Assembly (NCBI GenBank): GCA_001725415.1
Contig: MEGH01000054.1
Coordinates: 23,548 to 87,547, forward strand
Source of the DNA: Pseudonocardia sp. SCN 73-27
Lineage (GTDB): Bacteria > Actinomycetota > Actinomycetes > Mycobacteriales > Pseudonocardiaceae
Length of the DNA: 64,000 bases
Reading direction: 5' to 3'
In this document: piece after piece, positions 55,756-64,000 of the stretch
Layout of the letters: each line of letters begins with the position of its first letter
How positions within the stretch are numbered: the stretch's first letter is position 1
The notes under the pieces: generated by a model
Seen by the model: only the letters and a program-made list of their open reading frames with translations
Told to the model about the DNA's origin: nothing
Databases searched by the model: none
Program-made: the position numbers and the translations under genes

Positions 55756-56262
55756 TCACTGTTGCGGGTCGCGGGCGCGTTCCATGCGCACCAGCTCGAC
55801 ACCCGCGTCGTCGACGCTGCTGCCGACCACCCGGTAGCCCGCGGCGACGTAGAAGCGCACGTTGTCGTCGCTGCGCTCGCCCGTCACCAGCCAGAACGAC
55901 CCGACCGACGCGGGAGCCGCGGCGTGCAGGGCCTCCAGCAACCTGCGGCCGACGCCGCCGCCCTGCACGTCGGGCGCCACCGTGAACCGGACGACCTCCA
56001 TCGCGGAGCCGCCGACCCGGCCGCGGACCGACCCGACCAGGCGCGTCCCGAGCCACGCCGCCCGCACCACCAGTGCGGGACCGGCGCCGACGAGGTCGGC
56101 CCTGATCTCCTGCAGGGTCTCGCGCAGCGGCGGGATGCCCGGAGCGTGGTAGCGCTGCGCCTCGGTGACGTAGGCGGCGCGCTGGACCGTGAGCATCTCG
56201 CCGGCGTGCTCCGGCGACGGGGCCGCGATCCGCAGCGCCGCCGCGACATCGGGGGCCGCCAT
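55756..56262 (-). CDS. GNAT family N-acetyltransferase
   Basis: 168 residues. Acetyl-CoA motif A VRFTVAPDVQGGGVGRRLLEALHAAA, motif B SFWLVTGERSDDNVRFYVAAGYRVVGSS, and an N-terminal arm (MLTVQRAAYVTEAQRY). The substrate is unknown. ATG 56262 starts MAAPDVAAALRIA; an upstream in-frame extension lacks family similarity. Confidence 0.88.
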   Translation of the reverse strand: MAAPDVAAALRIAAPSPEHAGEMLTVQRAAYVTEAQRYHAPGIPPLRETLQEIRADLVGAGPALVVRAAWLGTRLVGSVRGRVGGSAMEVVRFTVAPDVQGGGVGRRLLEALHAAAPASVGSFWLVTGERSDDNVRFYVAAGYRVVGSSVDDAGVELVRMERARDPQQ

Positions 56263-56291
56263 GACGGCGACCCTATCCGCCGGCGGATAGA

Positions 56292-56588
56292 TCAGTGTGT
56301 GCCCGCGCGGAAAGGCAGGTCGTCGAACGGGTCCGACGATCCGTCCTCGTCGTGCAGCGCGAAATGCATGACCCGCGCCCACCCCCCCTCCTTGGTCTCG
56401 GAGGGCTGGATCGCGTCGGCGACGACGGTGTGCGAGCGCGTCGCCAGGAAGTCGAACACCGGGTCGAAGGCGGGGTCGGTCATCTCCGTGAGGAGCGAGA
56501 ACTCCGCGACGACGAGCGACCCGACCAGGACGGCGTCGACCACGCCGACGTTCGCCGCGAGCACCGTCAGCGACTCACCGTTGTCCAC
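56292..56588 (-). CDS. Hypothetical protein, 98 residues
   Basis: Not recognised. GTG start, MDNGESLTVLAANVGVVDAVLVGSLVVAEF..., with one moderately hydrophobic stretch, then an acidic end (HDEDGSSDPFDDLPFRAGTH). Third-position GC supports coding. 29 bp from the acetyltransferase gene on the same strand. The 189 bp upstream (56589-56777) are clearly more AT-rich than the rest of the window and hold no gene, so its promoter is probably there. Confidence 0.55.
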   Translation of the reverse strand: MDNGESLTVLAANVGVVDAVLVGSLVVAEFSLLTEMTDPAFDPVFDFLATRSHTVVADAIQPSETKEGGWARVMHFALHDEDGSSDPFDDLPFRAGTH

Positions 56589-56777
56589 GCCCCGATATTG
56601 CAGGCAAAGGATGGGTAAAGCAAGTCCAAAGGTGCCCGGAATGACGCGGCTCTCGATTTGAATCGGCGACCGAATACGAAATGCACTGAATCCGAATTCG
56701 AGGCGGAAATCGGCCGAGGAGCGACGATCCCGACGAACCGGGCCGGTTCGCGGCAGCCGGCCGGCCGCCGGACCCGG

Positions 56778-57530
56778 TCACGCGTCGACGGCCTCCATGA
56801 CCTCGTCGCTCACGTCGAAGTTGGCGTAGACGTTCTGCACCTCGTCGGAGTCCTCGAGCGCGTCGATCAGCTTGAAGACCTTCCTCGCGCCCTCGGCGTC
56901 GAGCTCGACCTGCATCGTCGGCAGGAAGGTCGGGTCGGCCGAGTCGTAGTCGATGCCCGCGTCGACCAGAGCCGTGCGGACCGCGATCAGGTCGGTGGCC
57001 TCGGTGACGACCTCGAAGGACTCCCCCAGGTCGTTGACCTCCTCCGCGCCCGCGTCGAGCACGGCCAGCAGGACGTCGTCCTCGCCGAGGTCGTTCTTGG
57101 GGACGATCACGACGCCCTTGCGGTTGAACAGGTACGCCACGGAGCCCGGGTCGGCCATCGCGCCGCCGTTGCGGGTCATGGCCGTGCGCACCTCGGTGGC
57201 GGCGCGGTTGCGGTTGTCGGTGAGGCACTCGATCAGCAGCGCGACACCGTTGGGGCCGTATCCCTCGTACGTGATGTTCTGGTAGTCGGCACCCCCGGCG
57301 TCGGCGCCCGAGCCGCGCTTGACGGCGCGGTCGATGTTGTCGTTGGGGACCGAGCTCTTCTTCGCCTTCTGGATCGCGTCGAAGAGCGTCGGGTTGCCGT
57401 CGGGGTCACCACCGCCGGTGCGGGCCGCGACCTCGATGTTCTTGATCAGCTTGGCGAACATCTTGCCCCGGCGGGCGTCGATGACGGCCTTCTTGTGCTT
57501 GGTCGTCGCCCATTTGGAGTGGCCGCTCAT
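56778..57530 (-). CDS. YebC/PmpR family transcriptional regulator
   Basis: 250 residues, full length. [37 protein letters not shown] is the invariant start, followed by [55 protein letters not shown] and [13 protein letters not shown]. YebC proteins bind DNA or ribosomes and affect stalled translation. Of the two ATGs, the second (57530) is chosen: GGAAAGGAAG ends 7 bases before it and only 1 base before the first. Same pairing with pdxT as in mycobacteria. Confidence 0.96.
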   Translation of the reverse strand: MSGHSKWATTKHKKAVIDARRGKMFAKLIKNIEVAARTGGGDPDGNPTLFDAIQKAKKSSVPNDNIDRAVKRGSGADAGGADYQNITYEGYGPNGVALLIECLTDNRNRAATEVRTAMTRNGGAMADPGSVAYLFNRKGVVIVPKNDLGEDDVLLAVLDAGAEEVNDLGESFEVVTEATDLIAVRTALVDAGIDYDSADPTFLPTMQVELDAEGARKVFKLIDALEDSDEVQNVYANFDVSDEVMEAVDA

Positions 57531-57639
57531 CGACATACTTCCTTTCCGCTGCTCACGTGCGGCACATCTCGGCAACCGGGCCGGGCCCGCAGGGGCCGCG
57601 CAGCCGGGAACAGACCGAACCTGCCGGAACCGTTCGATC

Positions 57640-58281
57640 CTACCGGCGTGCCGCGACGGCCTCGCGCACCATGTCGCAGAACAGCGCGTGGACGCGGGTG
57701 TCGCCGGTCAGCTCGGGGTGGAACGCCGTGGCGAGGACGGTGCCCTGGCGCACCGCCACCGCGCGGCCCGCGGCCTCCCCGGCGTCCTGCCCGGCACTGG
57801 TGACCGCCGGGACCGAGGCGAGGACCTCGACGTCGCCACCGACCTTCTCCACCCACGGCGCCCGGATGAACACCGCGCGGACAGGGTCGCCCTCGACGCC
57901 GTCGAAGTCGAGGTCGGTCTCGAACGAGTCGACCTGACGACCGAAGGCGTTGCGGCGCACCACGACGTCGAGCCCACCGAGCTGCTGCTGGTCGGGGCGC
58001 CCGTCGAGCACCTCCGACGCCAGCAGGATCATGCCCGCGCACGAGCCGTAGGCGGGCATGCCATCGGCGATCCGGGCGCGCAGCGGCTCCAGCAGCTCGA
58101 ACACGCCGAGCAGGTTGCTCATCGTGGTCGACTCCCCGCCGGGGATGACGAGACCGTCGACGGCGGCCAGCTCGGCGCCACGGCGCACGGGGCGCGCCTC
58201 GACACCGCAGCGGTTCAGCGCGGACAGGTGTTCACGGACGTCGCCCTGCAGGGCGAGGACTCCGACGACAGGGGCGTTCAC
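57640..58281 (-). CDS. pdxT: Pyridoxal 5'-phosphate synthase glutaminase subunit PdxT
   Basis: 213 residues. [30 protein letters not shown], nucleophile Cys in [19 protein letters not shown], and the His-Glu pair in [10 protein letters not shown] are complete. It releases ammonia from glutamine for PdxS. No pdxS gene is in the window, although it usually lies close upstream; a malic enzyme sits there instead. GTG 58281. Confidence 0.95.
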   Translation of the reverse strand: MNAPVVGVLALQGDVREHLSALNRCGVEARPVRRGAELAAVDGLVIPGGESTTMSNLLGVFELLEPLRARIADGMPAYGSCAGMILLASEVLDGRPDQQQLGGLDVVVRRNAFGRQVDSFETDLDFDGVEGDPVRAVFIRAPWVEKVGGDVEVLASVPAVTSAGQDAGEAAGRAVAVRQGTVLATAFHPELTGDTRVHALFCDMVREAVAARR

Positions 58282-58324
58282 AGGCGTCCAGGATAGTCGT
58301 CGTGATCGGGGTGGTCCGCCGTGG

Positions 58325-59749
<1,425 letters not shown>

Positions 59750-59878
59750 GGCCGAGGACCCTACTCCCGGGCAGAATGCCGATTCCGGGGGTTGTGACCG
59801 ACCCGGCACGGGTGTGAAATCGAGCACAGCCCGGCGCAACGGGGCGCCGTGCTCGACACCACCGTGGAGGTGGTCGCG

Positions 59879-62026
59879 ATGGCCGGCAGAGCAGACAGCG
59901 GGCAACGTGCGGGGACCGGTCGGACCCCTGCCGTCACCGATCCCGCCCACGTACGCAACGTGGTCCTCGTCGGGCCCAGCGGAGCAGGGAAGACGACCCT
60001 CGTGGAGGCCCTGCTGGCCCACACCGGCGTCATCCCCCGACAGGGCACCGTCCTCGACGGGACGACCGTCTGCGACCACGACCCGGCCGCCGTCCGCCAG
60101 CAGAGATCCGTCGCCCTCTCGGTCGCGCCCTTCGTCCACGACGAGACGAAGATCAACCTCATCGACACCCCTGGATACGGGGACTTCGTCGGCGAACTTC
60201 GCGCCGGGCTGCGCGCTGCCGACGCCGCGCTCTTCGTGATCCCGGCCTCGGAGGGCCACGAGGGCGCGGTCGACCCCGCGACGGTCGCGCAGTGGGAGGA
60301 GTGCGCCGAGGTCGGGATGCCGCGCGCCGTCGTCGTCGCCCGGTGCGACCACGCCCGCGCTTCGCTCGAGGCGACGATCGACGCCTGCCGCGACGCGTTC
60401 GGTGCCGGCGTCGCGCCCCTCTACCTGCCGGTCCGCTCCGCCGACGGCGCGCTCACCGACCTCTACGGGCTGCTCTCCCAGACCCCCGAGGGCGCGGCAC
60501 CCGACGGCGCCGACGACGCCCGCGGCGAGCTCATCGAGGGCATCATCGAGCAGTCCGAGGACGAGTCACTCATGGAGCGCTACCTCGGCGGCGAGGACAT
60601 CGACGTCGCCACCCTGGTCGACGACCTGGAGACCGCCGTCGCGCGCGGCGCGTTCCACCCCGTCGTCCCAGTCTGCGCGTCCAGCGGCATCGGGCTCGAC
60701 GCGCTTCTGGAGGTCGTCGTCGGCGGCTTCCCGTCACCGCTGGAGCACCCGCTCCCCCCGGTCTCGGGCGTCGACGGCAGCTCCCACGACGTACTCGTCG
60801 CCGACCCCGCCGGGCCGCTGGCCGCCGAGGTCGTGCGCACCTCCGCCGACGCCTACGTCGGGCGGGTGTCGCTGGTCCGCGTGTTCTCCGGCACCCTGCG
60901 CCCGGATGCCACCGTGCACGTCAGCGGGCACATCCCGGTGCAGCGCACCCCGTCCGACGACGGCGTGCCGGGTGAGATGGCCGACGACAACGGGCACGAC
61001 GTCGACGAGCGCCTCGCCCACGTCTACTCACCGCTCGGCGCGACGCTGCGAGAGGTCGACGCCTGCATCGCCGGCGACATCTGCGCACTCACCAAGCTCG
61101 GGTCCGCCGAGACCGGCGACACCGTCTCCGCCGCAGACCACCCGCTGCTGCTGCAGGCCTGGGACCTGCCCGACCCGCTGCTGCCCGTCGCCGTCGTCGC
61201 CCACTCCCGCGGCGACGAGGACGCGCTGATCAAGACCCTGTCCAAGATCGTCGCCGCCGACCCGACGCTGCGCCTGGAACGCAACTCCGAGACCCACCAG
61301 ACGGTGCTGTGGTGCATGGGTGAGGCCCACGCCGACGTCGTGCTGTCGCGGCTGCGCGCCGGGGGAGCCGAGGTCGACACCGAACCGGTGCGCGTCCCGA
61401 TGCGGGTGTCGCTGGCGCGCAAGGGGAAGGTCACCGGGCGGCACGTCAAGCAGTCGGGCGGGCACGGCCAGTACGCGGTGTGCCACGTCGAGTTCGAACC
61501 GCTCCCACGTGGCAGCGGGTTCGTGTTCGAGTCGAAGGTCGTCGGCGGCTCGGTGCCGACCCAGTTCGTCCCGAGCGTCGAGAAGGGCATCCGCGCCCAG
61601 CTCGAACGCGGCCTCACCGCGGGCGGCGAGACGTCCTACCCGGTGCTCGACGTGAAGGCCACGCTCGTCGACGGCAAGGCGCACAGCGTCGACTCCTCCG
61701 ACGCCGCGTTCCAGACCGCCGGCGGGCTCGCGCTGCGCGAAGCCGCCGAGGCCTGCGGGACCGTCCTGCTCGAACCGCTCGACGAGGTGCGCGTCCGCAT
61801 CCCCGACGAGCACCTCGGGTCGGTGCTGGGCGACCTGTCCGCGCGCCGCGGCCGGGTCCTGGGCACCGAGGTCGCGGGAGTTGGCCGCACGATGGTCGTC
61901 GCCGAGATCCCGGCGGTCGAACTGCTGCGCTACGCCGTAGACCTGCGGGCCACCACGTCGGGCACGGCGACGTTCACGCGCACCTTCACCCGCTACGACG
62001 CCGCCCCCGCATCCGTGGGGCCCTGA
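59879..62026 (+). CDS. Elongation factor G-like protein EF-G2
   Basis: 715 residues. G1 VGPSGAGKTTL, G3 INLIDTPGYGDF, five-domain EF-G layout to the end (KGIRAQLERGLTAGGETSYPVLDVKATLVDGKAHSVDSSDAAFQTAGGLALREAAE). The G4 NKxD motif is replaced by ARCDH, so guanine specificity may be relaxed. This matches the actinobacterial FusA2/EF-G2 (Rv0120c) group, whose role in translocation is weak or unclear. ATG 59879 has GGAGG about 9 bases upstream; GTG 59849 is less likely. Followed by a 40-bp palindrome. Confidence 0.9.
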   Translation: MAGRADSGQRAGTGRTPAVTDPAHVRNVVLVGPSGAGKTTLVEALLAHTGVIPRQGTVLDGTTVCDHDPAAVRQQRSVALSVAPFVHDETKINLIDTPGYGDFVGELRAGLRAADAALFVIPASEGHEGAVDPATVAQWEECAEVGMPRAVVVARCDHARASLEATIDACRDAFGAGVAPLYLPVRSADGALTDLYGLLSQTPEGAAPDGADDARGELIEGIIEQSEDESLMERYLGGEDIDVATLVDDLETAVARGAFHPVVPVCASSGIGLDALLEVVVGGFPSPLEHPLPPVSGVDGSSHDVLVADPAGPLAAEVVRTSADAYVGRVSLVRVFSGTLRPDATVHVSGHIPVQRTPSDDGVPGEMADDNGHDVDERLAHVYSPLGATLREVDACIAGDICALTKLGSAETGDTVSAADHPLLLQAWDLPDPLLPVAVVAHSRGDEDALIKTLSKIVAADPTLRLERNSETHQTVLWCMGEAHADVVLSRLRAGGAEVDTEPVRVPMRVSLARKGKVTGRHVKQSGGHGQYAVCHVEFEPLPRGSGFVFESKVVGGSVPTQFVPSVEKGIRAQLERGLTAGGETSYPVLDVKATLVDGKAHSVDSSDAAFQTAGGLALREAAEACGTVLLEPLDEVRVRIPDEHLGSVLGDLSARRGRVLGTEVAGVGRTMVVAEIPAVELLRYAVDLRATTSGTATFTRTFTRYDAAPASVGP

Positions 62027-62046
62027 CACCCCGACGTGGCAACCCT

Positions 62047-62086
62047 GTGAGTGGTCATGGTCGCTGCAGCGACCATGACCACTCAC
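62047..62086. terminator. 40-bp perfect palindrome between convergent genes
   Basis: Left arm GTGAGTGGTCATGGTCGC (62047-62064), a 4-base TGCA centre, and a perfect 18-bp right arm. It lies 20 bp after the EF-G2 stop and 25 bp before the end of the convergent azlD gene, so it could end transcripts from both sides. The core CAACCCT(C)GTGAGTGG recurs in part at 54800-54816, so it may be a dispersed intergenic repeat. Confidence 0.7.
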
Positions 62087-62111
62087 GAGGTCCTCGTCCC
62101 AGGCAGGCGGG

Positions 62112-62420
62112 TCACGGGACGCCGAGGAGCCGCAGGCCTGCCGTCGTGCCCGCGGCCAGCAGGACGACCAGCACGAACGGCACCTTGAGCACTACCGACA
62201 GTGCCCCGACCGCCACCCCGGCCGGGCGCGCCCAGCCGGCGAACCCGCCCGCCTCGGTGAGCGCAGCGGTCGCCGCAAGGGCGACGAGCAGCGCGGTCGC
62301 GCCCAGGTCGAGCAGCCGCTGCACCTTCGCCGGCACCTCGACTCGCCCGCGCAGCAACAGCCCCGACAGTCGCATCAGATAGGTGCCGCCGCCCAGCACC
62401 AGCACCGCCGTCCAGGTCAC
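62112..62420 (-). CDS. azlD: AzlD family branched-chain amino-acid exporter subunit
   Basis: 102 residues with three to four membrane helices. WTAVLVLGGGTYLMRLSGLLLRGRVEVPAKVQRLLDLGATALLVALAATAAL is the AzlD pattern. It forms the small subunit with AzlC for export of branched-chain amino acids. GTG 62420 overlaps the azlC stop by 4 bp. Confidence 0.92.
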   Translation of the reverse strand: MTWTAVLVLGGGTYLMRLSGLLLRGRVEVPAKVQRLLDLGATALLVALAATAALTEAGGFAGWARPAGVAVGALSVVLKVPFVLVVLLAAGTTAGLRLLGVP

Positions 62421-63127
62421 GACGCCGCCTTCGACGCCGGTGCGCTGCCCGCCACGGCCAGGCCCGCGAGCCCGGCCAGCACCGGCAGGCCGGGCGGCAG
62501 GAACGGCGTCGCCACCAGGGCGACAGCCGCGGCCCCGAGACCGACCCGGCGCGCGTCGGCGACGCGCAGACCCGGCAGCAGGAGTGCGAGGAGGGCGGCG
62601 GGGAAGGCGGAGTCGATCCCGAAGGAGTTCGGATCGGGGACCGCGGCACCCGCGACGGTGCCGACCAGCGTCCCGACGTTCCACAGCACGAAGAAGGAGA
62701 TGCCGCACGCCCAGAACGCGCGCCGCGCCCGCGGGCCGGTGCCGCGGGCCCGGGAGAACGCGACCGCCTCGTCGATCAGGACGTGCGCGCCCAGGATCCG
62801 GCCCAGTGAGCGGTCGGCGACGACGGGCGCCATCGCGAGCCCGAACGGGATGTGCCGAGCGTTGAGCAGCAGCCCACCCACCACCGCGGCGAGCACTCCC
62901 CCGCCCGCGGCGACCACCGCGACCACGAGGAACTGGGACCCGCCCGCGAACACGATCAACGACATTCCCGCGACGATCGGCAGCGGGATCCCCGCCGCCG
63001 CCGCGAGCGCCCCGAACGAGGCCCCGACCACGCCGAGGGCGGCCGCCAGGGCGAGGACGTCGCGCAGGTCGGCGCGGGACCCGTCGACGGCGTCCTGTGG
63101 CGCAGGTGTTCGACGAAACGAACGCAT
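62417..63127 (-). CDS. azlC: AzlC family branched-chain amino-acid exporter subunit
   Basis: 236 residues, about seven membrane helices. VVGASFGALAAAAGIPLPIVAGMSLIVFAGGSQFLVVAVVAAGGG, LLLNARHIPFGLAMAP and HVLIDEAVAFSRAR are the family signatures. Its first codons contain one of two GTTCG-N6-CGAAC palindromes, so the divergent XRE-cupin regulator probably represses it. Confidence 0.94.
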   Translation of the reverse strand: MRSFRRTPAPQDAVDGSRADLRDVLALAAALGVVGASFGALAAAAGIPLPIVAGMSLIVFAGGSQFLVVAVVAAGGGVLAAVVGGLLLNARHIPFGLAMAPVVADRSLGRILGAHVLIDEAVAFSRARGTGPRARRAFWACGISFFVLWNVGTLVGTVAGAAVPDPNSFGIDSAFPAALLALLLPGLRVADARRVGLGAAAVALVATPFLPPGLPVLAGLAGLAVAGSAPASKAAS

Positions 63128-63172
63128 GGTGTCCTAGACTGAACACCACACGCCGTGTTCGTCAAGTCGAAC
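63108..63172. promoter_or_regulatory. Paired GTTCG-N6-CGAAC operators, azlC / XRE regulator
   Basis: Two palindromes of identical design: 63108-63123 (over the start of azlC) and 63157-63172 (just before the regulator start at 63183), 49 bp apart. Between them GAACAC/GTGTTC (63141-63146, 63155-63160) forms another inverted repeat. TAGACT at 63135-63140 is a possible -10 box for the regulator; TTGACG on the minus strand at 63165-63160 is a possible -35 for azlC. Fits auto- and cross-regulation. Confidence 0.6.
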
Positions 63173-63182
63173 GAGGAGACCG

Positions 63183-63770
63183 GTGGAGCGAACGGACGAG
63201 GCGCCGACCGTCGACGCGCCCCAAGGCCCACCCCTGCGCGCCATCGCCGACGCGGTCCGCCGCGAACGCACCCGGCGCGAGCTCTCCCTCGGCGAGCTCG
63301 CCCGCCGCGCAGGACTGTCCAAGTCGACGTTGTCCCAGCTCGAGAGCGGCGCCGGCAACCCCAGCGTCGAAACCCTGTGGGCGTTGGCCGTCGCGCTCGG
63401 GGTGCCGTTCGCGAGGCTGGTCGAGACCCCCGCGCAGCCCGTCCGCGTCGTTCGGTTCGGGCACGCCGCGCCGCTCACCTCCGAGTCGGCGCCGTTCACG
63501 AGCGCGCTGCTGTCGGCCTGCCCGCCCGGCGCCCGGCGCGACCTGCACCTCGTCACCGGCGAACCCGGCGCCGCCCGGGAGGCCCACGCCCACATCCCCG
63601 GGACCGTCGAGCACATGCTGGTCACCGCGGGACGCTGGGTCGCGGGACCCGAGGGCGAACAGGTCGAGCTCGGCCCCGGCGACTACGCCTGCTTCCCCGG
63701 CGACCGCCCCCACACCTACACCGCCCTCGCCGCGGGCAGCGCCGCGATGCTGGTGATGGAGTACACCTGA
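63183..63770 (+). CDS. XRE family regulator with cupin domain
   Basis: 195 residues. Helix-turn-helix at about 18-72 (RAIADAVRRERTRRELSLGELARRAGLSKSTLSQLESGAGNPSVETLWALAVALGVPFARLVE), then a cupin domain (about 110-193) with HAHIPGTVEHMLVTAGRW and GPGDYACFPGDRPHTY. Cupin His residues suggest a small-ligand or metal pocket. Divergent from azlCD by 55 bp, so it is the likely local regulator of amino-acid export. GTG start, with GAGGAG 8 bases upstream. Confidence 0.92.
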   Translation: MERTDEAPTVDAPQGPPLRAIADAVRRERTRRELSLGELARRAGLSKSTLSQLESGAGNPSVETLWALAVALGVPFARLVETPAQPVRVVRFGHAAPLTSESAPFTSALLSACPPGARRDLHLVTGEPGAAREAHAHIPGTVEHMLVTAGRWVAGPEGEQVELGPGDYACFPGDRPHTYTALAAGSAAMLVMEYT

Positions 63771-63816
63771 CCCGCGCGCCCGGCGCAGCAGTCGACATCG
63801 CGCCGACCACCCGCGG

Positions 63817-63896
63817 GCAACCTCGCTGCTCCCGGGACGGGCGAACACGACAGGAGGGTTGCGGCCGGGTCGATGCGCGCAACCTCATTGCTCCCG
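63817..63896. repeat. Degenerate direct repeat next to the IS30 end
   Basis: An 18-bp segment GCAACCTCGCTGCTCCCG (63817-63834) recurs at 63879-63896 with two changes. An inverted GGGTTGC lies between them. The 139-bp gap 63771-63909 contains nothing else recognisable. It may be part of an intergenic repeat family or debris from the adjoining insertion element. Confidence 0.55.
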
Positions 63897-63906
63897 CAGC
63901 GGCTCT

Positions 63907-64000
63907 GGTTCAAGGGGTCGGCGCAACACCGGTGGTCACTGGCCGCGACAGTAGCCGGGCCATCCACTCCCCGGGGGTGTCCCAGCCCAACGTCTTGCGC
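63907..64000 (-). mobile_element. End of an IS30-family insertion sequence (partial)
   Basis: GGTTCAAGGGGTCGGCGCAA at 63907-63926 resembles the ends of actinobacterial IS30 elements, in which the terminal repeat overlaps the transposase stop codon. The rest of the element lies beyond base 64000. The exact outer boundary cannot be fixed without the other end. Confidence 0.6.
63910..64000 (-). CDS. IS30 family transposase, C-terminal fragment
   Basis: The last 29 codons on the minus strand read RKTLGWDTPGEWMARLLSRP and then VTTGVAPTP before a TGA at 63910-63912. RKTLGWDTP is the well-known C-terminal motif of IS30 transposases. The gene enters from beyond the right edge, so its length and intactness are unknown. 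Confidence 0.75.
   Translation of the reverse strand, partial: RKTLGWDTPGEWMARLLSRPVTTGVAPTP

Noticed and set aside
56589-56777. tRNA or small RNA gene in the AT-rich gap
   Set aside because: No cloverleaf or stable stem could be drawn by eye.
63108-63172. LexA box at the azlC/XRE region because of GTTCG and CGAAC
   Set aside because: The arms are in the opposite order with a 6-bp spacer, not CGAAC-N4-GTTCG.

Overview
The window is very GC-rich (third codon positions almost all G or C), gene-dense, and uses many GTG starts, ATGA/GTGA stop-start overlaps and likely leaderless genes. This points to an actinomycete. The gene order mltG-ruvX-alaS, hisS-MBL hydrolase-ppi-relA-apt, secF-secD-yajC-ruvB-ruvA-ruvC and yebC-pdxT follows the same core blocks as Mycobacterium tuberculosis. 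The protein features (ShbA/SigD-type sigma factor, Rv2578c-type radical SAM protein, EF-G2) fit Pseudonocardiales such as Pseudonocardia. That assignment is an inference from recalled synteny; no search was run.

Layout. 1-6600: leftward cell-wall and translation block (a methyltransferase cut by the window edge, mltG with an apparent frameshift, ruvX, alaS, two small envelope-type proteins). 6670-8610: ShbA-type sigma factor with a translationally coupled leader peptide, and a divergent TetR regulator. 8640-11790: arginine/ornithine catabolism (rocD, an Lrp-type regulator, arginine deiminase). 11940-18240: secreted S1 protease, rarA, an aminotransferase-Lrp-aminotransferase group, a small CxxC protein and a DUF998-like membrane protein. 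18310-23850: SGNH hydrolase, a phosphotransferase ending in a 17-bp tandem repeat, an intein-bearing radical SAM protein behind a LexA-type SOS box, and gluconokinase. 23880-28824: YibE/F transporter-like protein, methyltransferase, hisS, MBL hydrolase, cyclophilin. 29164-38041: relA, apt, secFD, yajC, ruvBAC, with a second SOS box upstream of ruvC. 38146-41484: VOC protein and polA.

41943-54772 is the most distinctive part, a Ter stress-response island. It has TerD and TerA-like proteins, a CitE-like aldolase, a PRTase-TRSP protein, a PRTase-PELOTA (StiP-type) protein, a HAD phosphatase and TerB on the plus strand, then TerD and a TerC/DUF475 membrane protein on the minus strand. Next to it lies an Hsp70 / GrpE-like / FN3 accessory module expressed from a 30-bp divergent promoter. 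The genes in the middle overlap by 4 bp and look like a metabolite-making operon coupled to the Ter calcium/metal-sensing proteins.

54818-64000: lipid- or membrane-anchored hypothetical, GNAT acetyltransferase, yebC, pdxT, NAD-malic enzyme, EF-G2, a 40-bp perfect palindrome, the AzlCD branched-chain amino-acid exporter with a divergent XRE-cupin regulator, and at the right edge the end of an IS30-family element.

No tRNA, rRNA or CRISPR array was seen.
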